This document shows positions 5,835-11,652 of a stretch of 11,652 nt of DNA, in pieces. The stretch covers positions 1-11,652 of the forward strand of contig CANRIY010000044.1 of NCBI GenBank assembly GCA_947630775.1. The letters are read 5' to 3'. Positions within the stretch are counted from its first letter, which is position 1; the number at the start of each line of letters is the position of its first letter. The notes under the pieces are model-generated. The model worked only from the letters and a program-made list of their open reading frames with translations. It was not told the origin of the DNA and made no database searches. This stretch comes from an uncultured Clostridia bacterium. GTDB lineage: Bacteria; Bacillota; Clostridia; Christensenellales; Borkfalkiaceae. The position numbers were made by a program, and so were the translations under genes.

Positions 5835-6901
5835 AAACCGAACGCATCAAGGGAAAGGTGAGCGCGCGGGAGAGCGTCGTCGTTTGCAGAAAGGATGTCT
5901 TTCGAGCGGAACTTGCTCCGCGGAGAGACCGTCTTTCGGGCGGCGGCGGGATCCTGTTCACCGATTCGAACGTCTACGCGCTCTACCGGAAAAAAATCGA
6001 AATGAACCTCGCGGGCGTGCCCGTCTTTGTCATGCCCGCGGGAGAGGAACATAAAAACGAGCAGACGCTCTTTTCGCTCCTGAGGACGATGGCGGAACAC
6101 GGGCTCAGGCGCAATTCCACGCTCGTCGCGCTCGGCGGCGGCGTCGTGGGGGATATCGGCGGCCTCGCGGCGAGCCTCTATATGCGGGGGATCGCCTGCA
6201 TTCAGGTCCCGACGACCCTGCTCGCGCAGGTCGACAGCTCCGTGGGCGGCAAGACTGCCGTGGACTTCTGCGGTGTGAAAAATCTTGTCGGGGCGTTTTA
6301 TCCGCCCGAGTTTGTCTTTGCCGACCCGTCTTTTTTGAAGACTCTCCCCCCGCGCGAGATCCGTTGCGGGCTCGGGGAGATCATAAAACACGCCGCCCTG
6401 AACGCCGAACTCTTCGATCTGCTCTCCCAAAACAGGGAGAAGCTCTTCGACCTGAATTTTCTCGGCGAAATTGTGCCAAAGAATATTGCGATCAAGGCGG
6501 ATGTCGTGCGGCGGGATCCCACGGAAAAGGGGCTGAGGCGGTGTCTCAACCTCGGGCACACGACGGGGCACGCCGCCGAGCTTTCGGGCGCGGATCTCTC
6601 TCATGGGGAGTGCGTGCTCGTGGGGCTCCTTTACGAGAGCCGCATCGCCCGCAAATATTCGGATGTGGACGGGGAATATCTTTCGGCACTCGAAGAATTG
6701 ATACGCTTCGTCCTTGCGGGCGCGGATTGGAAGGGGATCGACGTCGGACATGCGGCGCGCCTTGCCCTTCTCGATAAAAAGAACACAAAACAGGGGGAGA
6801 TCACGCTCACCGTGCCCGTCAAAAAGGGGGAATATGCCATGTTGGAACTTCCCTTTGCGGCGTACGAGCGCGCTCTCTCGGAGATCGGAGAGAGTTTATG
6901 A
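5831..6901 (+). CDS. aroB: 3-dehydroquinate synthase
   Basis: Converts DAHP to 3-dehydroquinate with NAD+ and a divalent metal (second shikimate step). The 356-residue protein has the nucleotide-binding GGGVVGDIGG (102-111), PTTLLAQVDSSVGGKTAV with D135 and K141, K150-N151, GLGEIIKHA with E183 and K186, K222, and LNLGHTTGHA with N240, H243 and H247, then H258 in SHGE. E183, H243 and H258 are the expected metal ligands. The usual NHP before the GKN motif reads DFC here and GKN reads VKN, but the functional Lys and Asn remain. The start is coupled to aroC by ATGA with CGGAG at 5819-5823. The next gene, aroE, also overlaps by ATGA. Confidence 0.96.
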   Translation: MKTERIKGKVSARESVVVCRKDVFRAELAPRRDRLSGGGGILFTDSNVYALYRKKIEMNLAGVPVFVMPAGEEHKNEQTLFSLLRTMAEHGLRRNSTLVALGGGVVGDIGGLAASLYMRGIACIQVPTTLLAQVDSSVGGKTAVDFCGVKNLVGAFYPPEFVFADPSFLKTLPPREIRCGLGEIIKHAALNAELFDLLSQNREKLFDLNFLGEIVPKNIAIKADVVRRDPTEKGLRRCLNLGHTTGHAAELSGADLSHGECVLVGLLYESRIARKYSDVDGEYLSALEELIRFVLAGADWKGIDVGHAARLALLDKKNTKQGEITLTVPVKKGEYAMLELPFAAYERALSEIGESL

Positions 6902-7728
6902 GGCTTGCGGTCATCGGCAAGGACGTCTCGAAGTCAGACAGTCCCGCCATTCACGAATTTCTCATGCGCCGTCACTTTTCGGTTGCATGTACTTACGAAA
7001 AAGTCAGCATTCCGCCCGAGGAATTTGCTCTGCATGCGGAGGAGCTCTTCTCCCGCTACGACGGATTCAACGTCACCATTCCCTTTAAGGGGGAGATCAT
7101 TCCCTATTTGAAAGGACTCGAGGGGGACGCAAAGACGTTCGGCGCGGTGAATACCGTCGTCACCAAGACCCGCACGGGGTACAACACGGACGGTTACGGC
7201 TTCATGCTCATGCTGCAAAACGCGGGCGTTTCCGTCAAGGGGAAGTCCGTCCTCGTGCTCGGCGCGGGGGGCGCGGGCAGGAGCTGTATCAAAAAACTGC
7301 TTGACGGCGGCGCAAATGTCTTTGCTTTTGAACGGGACGGGGTGCGCCTTCAGTCCGTCTATCGGGAGTTCGGCGGCTTCACCCCTTGCGAAGAAGTCCC
7401 CGAACAGCCCTTCGACGTCATTCTGAACTGCACGGGCGTCGGGATGCACAATACGGAAGGGGTCCTTCCCTCCGTCCGCTACATCGGCGGCGAGACGGAT
7501 ACCGCGGAGCGGCTGCTTGCCCGCTGTGCGTTTGCGGCCGATCTCATCTATACGCCCGCGGAATCCGAATTTTTGCGCGTTGCAAGATCGTACGGAAAAC
7601 CGACGCTGAACGGCGCGGCAATGCTCTTCTATCAGGCATATATGGCAGACTGCATCTATCTTTCCCGTCCGTCGGATGCGGAAGAGGCGGGCAGGCTGTG
7701 GAAGGAATACAGGGAGGAAACACGATGA
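6898..7728 (+). CDS. aroE: Shikimate dehydrogenase (NADP+)
   Basis: Reduces 3-dehydroshikimate to shikimate. In 276 residues it shows the substrate-binding SKSDSPAIH (11-19), FNVTIPFK with the catalytic lysine K64, AVNT (83-86), NTDGYGF with the catalytic aspartate D98, the Rossmann glycine motif GAGGAGRS, NCTGVGMH, and NGAAMLFYQ near the C terminus. The NCTGVGM segment has Gly where most AroE proteins have Pro (N-x-TP-x-GM), a small deviation near the NADP site. ADLIYTPAES replaces the usual D-x-VY-x-P-x-x-T. The gene overlaps aroB upstream and aroQ downstream by ATGA, with GGAGAGAG ahead of its start. Assignment is secure by motif and context. Confidence 0.95.
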   Translation: MRLAVIGKDVSKSDSPAIHEFLMRRHFSVACTYEKVSIPPEEFALHAEELFSRYDGFNVTIPFKGEIIPYLKGLEGDAKTFGAVNTVVTKTRTGYNTDGYGFMLMLQNAGVSVKGKSVLVLGAGGAGRSCIKKLLDGGANVFAFERDGVRLQSVYREFGGFTPCEEVPEQPFDVILNCTGVGMHNTEGVLPSVRYIGGETDTAERLLARCAFAADLIYTPAESEFLRVARSYGKPTLNGAAMLFYQAYMADCIYLSRPSDAEEAGRLWKEYREETR

Positions 7729-8147
7729 AATTTTTGGTGCTCAACGGCGTCAACCTGAATCTTACGGGGCGGCGCGAAAAGGACGTCTACGGCGGCGAGA
7801 CGCTTGAAGAGATCAACCGCGAGATCGAAGCATTCGTCGAGGGCAAGGGACACAGGGTCGATTTTGTCCAGAGCAACTTCGAGGGAGAGCTCTGCACGCA
7901 GATCCAGCGTGCGGAAGGGGTGTACGACGGCATTGTGCTCAACGCGGGCGCCTTCACCCATTACAGCTACGCCATCCGCGACGCGATCGCCTCCGTCTCC
8001 GTCCCCGTCGTCGAGGTGCATATGTCCAATGTCCATGCGAGGGAGGAGTTCCGCCACAAGTCGGTGCTCACCGAAGTCTGCAAGGGCGAGATCCTCGGCT
8101 TCGGCAAAAACAGCTATCTCTTGGCTTTGGAGAGCTTTTTGATATGA
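7725..8147 (+). CDS. aroQ: Type II 3-dehydroquinate dehydratase
   Basis: Dehydrates 3-dehydroquinate to 3-dehydroshikimate; the type II enzyme is a dodecamer. The start at 7725 overlaps the aroE stop as ATGA, with AGGGAGG upstream, giving the expected 140 residues. The frame remains open further upstream within aroE, but that extension has no homology logic. Active-site residues are visible: N10, R17, the catalytic Y22 in VYGG, N73, H79 in AFTH, E97 and H99 in VEVHMSN, and R110 in FRH. The nearly invariant NGPNLN reads NGVNLN (V9), and QSNHEGEL reads QSNFEGEL, so this is a diverged but apparently complete enzyme. It is flanked by aroE and aroK in an unbroken coupled series. Confidence 0.95.
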   Translation: MKFLVLNGVNLNLTGRREKDVYGGETLEEINREIEAFVEGKGHRVDFVQSNFEGELCTQIQRAEGVYDGIVLNAGAFTHYSYAIRDAIASVSVPVVEVHMSNVHAREEFRHKSVLTEVCKGEILGFGKNSYLLALESFLI

Positions 8148-8650
8148 ATATCGTACTTTGCGGCATGATGGGGGTCGGAAAGTCCAGCGTCGGGATCCGT
8201 ATTTCCGAAAAGACGGGGCGCAGATGGATCGACACGGACATCGTCATCACCGACCGCCACGGGCGGATTTCGGATATCTTCGAATATTACGGCGAGGCGC
8301 ATTTCCGCTCCCTCGAGACGGAAGTCGTGCGCGAACTTTCGGATATGGACTCCCTTGTCATCTCTACGGGGGGCGGGCTCGTCTTAAAGCCCGAAAACAA
8401 CGAACTTCTGAAAAAGAACGGCAAGATCATCTTTTTGCGCGCTTCCGTCGGGACACTCCTCTCCCGCGTACGCGCGGATGAGACGCGGCCGCTCCTCAAA
8501 GACAACGGCAAGATCGCGGAAAAACTCGGCGAGCTCCTTGTGGAGCGCACGCCCGTCTACGAGGCGGTCGCGGACGGCATCGTCGATACGGACGGGAAAT
8601 CGGTCGACGAGGTCGCCGACGCCGTGCTCCGCCTTGCGGAGGGGAAATGA
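8144..8650 (+). CDS. aroK: Shikimate kinase
   Basis: Phosphorylates the shikimate 3-hydroxyl using ATP. The 168-residue P-loop kinase has Walker A GMMGVGKS (7-14), the shikimate-binding DTD (30-32), R55 in HFRSLE, GGG (76-78), the lid arginine R115 in DETRPLL, and R135 in ERTPVYE. Length and motif order are standard. The start overlaps the aroQ stop as ATGA with GGAG at 8129-8132, 11 nt upstream, a slightly long spacing. The end overlaps the SDR gene by ATGA. It completes a block of five shikimate enzymes; aroA and the DAHP synthase gene lie elsewhere. Confidence 0.96.
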   Translation: MNIVLCGMMGVGKSSVGIRISEKTGRRWIDTDIVITDRHGRISDIFEYYGEAHFRSLETEVVRELSDMDSLVISTGGGLVLKPENNELLKKNGKIIFLRASVGTLLSRVRADETRPLLKDNGKIAEKLGELLVERTPVYEAVADGIVDTDGKSVDEVADAVLRLAEGK

Positions 8651-9342
8651 GGGCGCTCGTCACAGGCGGCACCCGCGGGATCGGGCTTGCCGTCTGCCGC
8701 CTTCTTAATGAAAAGGGCTATTTTGTCACCGCACTCTATGCACGGGATGAAGAGGGGGCCGAATGTGCGCGGCGGGCGCTTCCCTCCGTGCAGTTCGTAC
8801 GCGCGGACGTCTCCGACGAAAGAGAGGTGGAAGAAGTCTTTGCGGGGCTTCCCTCGCTCGACGTCCTCGTCAACAATGCGGGCGTCGCGCATTTTTCGCA
8901 GGTGCAGGATGCGACGCTTGCCGACTTCGGGCGGGTGATGGGCGTCAATGCGGGCGGCGTCTTTCTCTGTGTGAAGCATGCCGTCCCGAAAATGCTCTCC
9001 CGCGGCGGCGCGATCGTCAACGTCTCGTCCGTCTGGGGGCAGACGGGGGGGAGCTGCGAGAGCGTCTATTCCGCCTCCAAGGGGGCGGTCATTGCCTTTA
9101 CGAAGGCGGCCGCCAAGGAGCTCGCGCCCTCGAACATCACCGTCAACTGCGTCTGCCCCGGTGTCATCGACACCGCGATGAATTCGCATCTTTCCGAAGC
9201 GGAGAAACGTGCCCTCTGCGAGGAGATCCCGCTCGGGCGGTTCGGCACTCCCGAAGAGGTCGCTACGGCCATTCTCTTCCTTGTTCAAAACCGCTACATC
9301 ACAGGTCAGGTTTTGGGCGTAAACGGCGGTTTTTACATCTGA
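8647..9342 (+). CDS. ymfI: SDR oxidoreductase, YmfI-like (probable EF-P 5-aminopentanone reductase)
   Basis: The 231-residue classical short-chain dehydrogenase has the cofactor motif TGGTRGIG (6-13), NNAG (76-79), and a catalytic tetrad of N101, S127 or S128, Y141 and K145. The C terminus GRFGTPEEVATAILFL...ITGQVLGVNGG is FabG-like. However, the segment NVSSVWGQTGGSCESVYS (125-142) and the following AKELAPSNITVN match the pattern I recall for Bacillus YmfI (SSxWGxTGxSCE), which reduces the 5-aminopentanone on EF-P to 5-aminopentanol. FabG normally lacks that WGxTGxSCE stretch. With efp in the same window this reading is attractive. The alternative is a generic 3-oxoacyl-ACP reductase; no other fatty-acid genes are adjacent. 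It is the last gene of the aro cluster, with GGAGG at 8638-8642 only 4 nt before the ATG. Confidence 0.7.
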   Translation: MRALVTGGTRGIGLAVCRLLNEKGYFVTALYARDEEGAECARRALPSVQFVRADVSDEREVEEVFAGLPSLDVLVNNAGVAHFSQVQDATLADFGRVMGVNAGGVFLCVKHAVPKMLSRGGAIVNVSSVWGQTGGSCESVYSASKGAVIAFTKAAAKELAPSNITVNCVCPGVIDTAMNSHLSEAEKRALCEEIPLGRFGTPEEVATAILFLVQNRYITGQVLGVNGGFYI

Positions 9343-9347
9343 AGAGA

Positions 9348-9391
9348 GTATTATGTCACGCATAATACCGTATTTATGTCAGACATAGTAC
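9348..9391. promoter_or_regulatory. Tandem dyad elements (possible operator pair) upstream of dgt
   Basis: GTATTATG (9348-9355) and CATAATAC (9361-9368) form a perfect 8-bp inverted repeat around TCACG. Immediately after it, 9370-9391 holds a related dyad, TATGTC-A-GACATA (9375-9387) flanked by GTA and TAC. The two share the pattern GTATT(T)ATGTCA and are centred 23 bp apart, about two helical turns. This spacing is typical of cooperative operators, but no -35/-10 pair is convincing nearby (CATAAT at 9361 has only a 3/6 -35). They could also fold as weak RNA hairpins. Confidence 0.4.
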
Positions 9392-9428
9392 CTGAAAAAC
9401 CCCAAAAAAAGCATTTTTCCGAAAAATT

Positions 9429-9454
9429 TCCTCTGAAAAAAGAGGATTTTTTTT
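9429..9454 (+). terminator. Rho-independent terminator ending the dtd-aro-SDR cluster
   Basis: TCCTCT (9429-9434) pairs with AGAGGA (9441-9446) around a GAAAAA loop and is followed directly by eight T residues (9447-9454). It lies 86 nt after the SDR stop and only 19 nt before the dgt start. It can therefore end the upstream transcript, or act as an attenuator if dgt is expressed from farther upstream. Confidence 0.78.
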
Positions 9455-9473
9455 CCTTTTTGCGAAATAACAA

Positions 9474-10475
9474 ATGATGAAAGCGTTAAAAGAAAAGACA
9501 TACCAAAAGGAACGGGCATTCCTCTCGCCCTATGCGAAGCGTTCGGAAGATACGCTCGGACGGGAGAGGGAAGAGCCGCCCTGCTCCATGCGGACGGAGT
9601 TCCAGCGCGACAGGGACAGGATCATCTATTCCAAATCCTTCTTGCGTCTCAAAAACAAGACGCAGGTCTTTTTCGCGCCCGACGGAGACCACTATATGTC
9701 CCGCCTCACGCATACCCTCGACGTCTGCCAGATCGCCCGCTCTCTCGCGCGCTGCCTCTCTCTCAACGAAGATCTTGCGGAGGCGATCGCACTCGGTCAC
9801 GACCTCGGCCACACGCCCTTCGGGCACATCGGCGAGCGCGTCTTAAACGCTCTCTGCCCGGGGGGATTCAAGCATAACGAGCAGTCTCTCCGCGTGGTGG
9901 ACAAGCTCGAAAAGGACGGCAAAGGGCTCAATCTCACCCATGAAGTGCGGGACGGGATCCTCAACCACACCAAGCGCGGCGCACCCTGCACCCTCGAGGG
10001 AATGGCTGTTTCACTTGCCGACCGCATCGCCTACATCAATCACGACATCGAAGACGCCATCCGCGCGGGGATTTTGAGGGAAGAGGAGCTTCCCGAACAG
10101 GCTGTTCGTCTTTTCGGGCGGCGCACGTCCGAGCGGATCAACGCCGCGATCACGGATATATACGAAACTTCGGACGGCCAGCCCTTTGTGCGGATGTCCG
10201 ATGAGCGGCAGCAGGCGCTCGACGATCTGCGTGCGTTCATGTTCGAACGCGTCTACGAGCATGCGAATACGCTCATTCAGGAGAGCGCCGAACGGATGCT
10301 CCGTGCCCTCTATACATACTTTCTCGAAAAGCCCGAAGCCCTTCCGCCCCTCTATTTCGGTACGGCGCAGACCGATCTTCCGCGCGCCGTATGCGACTAC
10401 CTTTCCTCGATGACGGACAGATATGCGATCAACCTCTTCAAATCGCTTTTCGTGCCGCGGGAGGGGAGCGTATGA
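9474..10475 (+). CDS. dgt: Deoxyguanosinetriphosphate triphosphohydrolase-like protein (HD domain)
   Basis: HD-superfamily metal phosphohydrolase that splits dNTPs into deoxynucleoside and triphosphate, controlling dNTP pools. The 333 residues contain FQRDRDRIIYSKSF (43-56), RLTHTLDV with metal ligand H80, the HD pair H109-D110 in GHDLGHTPFGH, and D183 in SLADRIAYINHDIEDA. The family segment FRRLKHKTQVF reads FLRLKNKTQVF. The start region LSPYAKRSEDTLGREREEPPC matches clostridial homologues, so an ATG of the ATGATG pair at 9474/9477 is the likely start. It has no Shine-Dalgarno sequence and begins 19 nt after a terminator T-run, which is unusual for this window. dnaG overlaps its stop by ATGA, the classic clostridial dgt-dnaG pair. 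Triphosphohydrolase specificity (dGTP or broad) is not predictable. Confidence 0.92.
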   Translation: MMKALKEKTYQKERAFLSPYAKRSEDTLGREREEPPCSMRTEFQRDRDRIIYSKSFLRLKNKTQVFFAPDGDHYMSRLTHTLDVCQIARSLARCLSLNEDLAEAIALGHDLGHTPFGHIGERVLNALCPGGFKHNEQSLRVVDKLEKDGKGLNLTHEVRDGILNHTKRGAPCTLEGMAVSLADRIAYINHDIEDAIRAGILREEELPEQAVRLFGRRTSERINAAITDIYETSDGQPFVRMSDERQQALDDLRAFMFERVYEHANTLIQESAERMLRALYTYFLEKPEALPPLYFGTAQTDLPRAVCDYLSSMTDRYAINLFKSLFVPREGSV

Positions 10476-11652
10476 AGGACGATTTCGCCTCGTTTGTGCA
10501 GGAATTAAAGGAAAAGAACGATATTGTCGACGTGATCGGCTCTTACATCAAGTTAGAGCGCCGCGGATACAATTATTGGGCGTGCTGTCCTTTTCATCAT
10601 GAAAAGACGCCTTCCTTTTCCGTCAACGCGGCAGACAGATATTATCACTGCTTCGGATGCGGGGCGTCGGGGGACGTCATCGGGTTCGTAAAGGAATACG
10701 AGAACGTCGATTTCAACCAGTCCGTGCAGATCCTTGCCGCCCGTGCGGGGCTTCAGGTCCCCGCCAGAGACGACCGTTCCGCCGAAGAAGCCTTGCTCAA
10801 AAAAAAGAAGCGGGACAGGCTCTCCGCGCTCATGAAGGATGCCGCGCGTTTTTACCTCGGCAATCTCTATGGCGGAAGGGCGGATGCCCACCTTCAATAT
10901 CTCTCTTCCCGTTCGATCACCCCCTCCGTTGCGAAAAAGTTCGGGATCGGCGCGTCGCTGGACTATTCTTCCCTGCCCGGGCACTTGCTTGCGGCGGGCT
11001 ACACGCCCGAGGAATGTCTCGAGAGCGGCGCCTGCGCCCGTACGGAAGAGGGGAAGCTCATTGACGCGGAAGGGGAGCGGCTCATCATTCCCATCATCAA
11101 CAACATGGATGAAGTCGTCGCCTTCGGCGGGCGGATCTTAAAACCCACCGACCGCGCCAAATATAAAAACACGCGGGAGACGATCCTCTTCAACAAGAGC
11201 AAAAATCTCTACAACATCAACCTCGTCAAGAAGGAAAAACGCGCGGGCGGGCTCCCGAGCCTCATCATGGTAGAGGGGTATATGGACGCCATTTCGCTTT
11301 ACAGCGCGGGGTTCAGGAACGTTGTGGCGAGCATGGGCACATCCCTCACCAAAGAGCAGGCACGCCTGTGCAGACGGTATACCGAGAACGTATTTATCAG
11401 CTACGACGGCGATTTCGCGGGGCAAAAGGCAAACCTGCGCGGGCTTGACATCTTAAAGGACGAAGGGATCAAGGTCCGCGTCGTTCCCATGCCCGAAGGG
11501 CTCGATCCCGACGACGTCGTGCGGAAGATGGGCGCGGAAGGGTATCAACAATGCCTCGGCAGCGCGATGCCGCTCATCGATTTCAGGATCCTTTCCGCCA
11601 TGCGGAAGTACGACCTCAAAAAGACGGACGAGGTGCGCGAATTCGTGCGGGA
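10472..11652 (+). CDS. dnaG: DNA primase (5' part, runs off the window)
   Basis: Synthesises RNA primers at the replication fork, working with the DnaB helicase. The frame from ATG 10472 stays open for 393 codons to the window edge, so the C-terminal helicase-binding domain is missing. The N-terminal zinc domain has CPFHHEKTPSF and YHCFGCGASGD, giving the C-x2-H...C-x2-C (CHC2) zinc ligands at about residues 40-64. The catalytic core has RLIIPI, VVAFGGRIL, the KYKNTRET segment (usually NSPET), and the TOPRIM motifs VEGYMD and YDGDFAG, whose acidic residues bind the catalytic metals. The start overlaps the dgt stop by ATGA, with GGGGAG at 10463-10468. A sigma factor gene (rpoD) often follows in Firmicutes but would lie beyond the edge. 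Confidence 0.96.
   Translation, partial: MKDDFASFVQELKEKNDIVDVIGSYIKLERRGYNYWACCPFHHEKTPSFSVNAADRYYHCFGCGASGDVIGFVKEYENVDFNQSVQILAARAGLQVPARDDRSAEEALLKKKKRDRLSALMKDAARFYLGNLYGGRADAHLQYLSSRSITPSVAKKFGIGASLDYSSLPGHLLAAGYTPEECLESGACARTEEGKLIDAEGERLIIPIINNMDEVVAFGGRILKPTDRAKYKNTRETILFNKSKNLYNINLVKKEKRAGGLPSLIMVEGYMDAISLYSAGFRNVVASMGTSLTKEQARLCRRYTENVFISYDGDFAGQKANLRGLDILKDEGIKVRVVPMPEGLDPDDVVRKMGAEGYQQCLGSAMPLIDFRILSAMRKYDLKKTDEVREFVR

Noticed and set aside
7386..7724. An N-terminal extension of aroQ from an ATG at 7386.
   Set aside because: The frame is open, but this stretch lies inside aroE in another frame. Type II dehydroquinases are about 140-150 residues, and the ATGA overlap with SD at 7725 gives the exact expected start.
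9411..9427. ATTTTT-CCG-AAAAAT as a second terminator stem.
   Set aside because: It has only A-T pairs and no T-run of its own, so it would be too unstable. It may merely extend the base of the nearby terminator region.
1..11652. A hidden defence, phage or biosynthetic system.
   Set aside because: All coding stretches are explained by conserved housekeeping families on one strand with uniform codon use. No integrase, transposase, toxin-antitoxin pair, RT or effector-like gene was found.

Overview
The window is about 60 % G+C apart from a few AT-rich gaps, and every gene lies on the + strand. It looks like chromosome from a Firmicutes/Clostridia-type bacterium. The reasons are gene order and content: an M24 peptidase directly upstream of efp, dtd next to a metallo-beta-lactamase-fold gene, a compact aro operon, dgt directly upstream of dnaG, strong GGAG-type ribosome binding sites, and an EF-P 5-aminopentanone reductase-like (YmfI-like) dehydrogenase. 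The hairpin-rich repeat DNA between genes resembles what is seen in gut Clostridia. A finer placement would be a guess.

Layout. (1) 1-276 is the 3' end of an endonuclease IV-like TIM-barrel gene, closed by a terminator at 284-321. (2) A near-consensus extended -10 promoter (344-372) drives an M24 Xaa-Pro peptidase and efp. Its predicted start point falls on an ATG, so the first message is probably leaderless. (3) 2012-2561 has no gene. It holds a 27-bp hairpin, a C-rich/G-quadruplex motif and a dense run of small hairpins, including two diverged copies of a two-hairpin unit. (4) 2562-9342 is one tight nine-gene cluster: dtd, PhnP-like MBL hydrolase, patatin-like lipase, aroC, aroB, aroE, aroQ, aroK and a YmfI-like SDR. 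From the lipase onward every junction is a 4-nt ATGA overlap. (5) 9343-9473 is AT-rich, with two tandem dyads and a Rho-independent terminator. (6) dgt and the first two thirds of dnaG follow, again joined by ATGA and running off the right edge.

How the genes work together. aroB, aroQ, aroE, aroK and aroC supply five of the seven shikimate-pathway steps to chorismate; DAHP synthase and EPSP synthase are not in the window. efp and the YmfI-like SDR probably belong to one translation-support pathway (EF-P and its lysine modification), and dtd is a translation-quality enzyme. dgt and dnaG link dNTP control with replication priming. I found no mobile element, CRISPR array, tRNA, rRNA or defence system. 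The coding content is mostly housekeeping, and the less ordinary material is in the non-coding stretches and in the SDR assignment.
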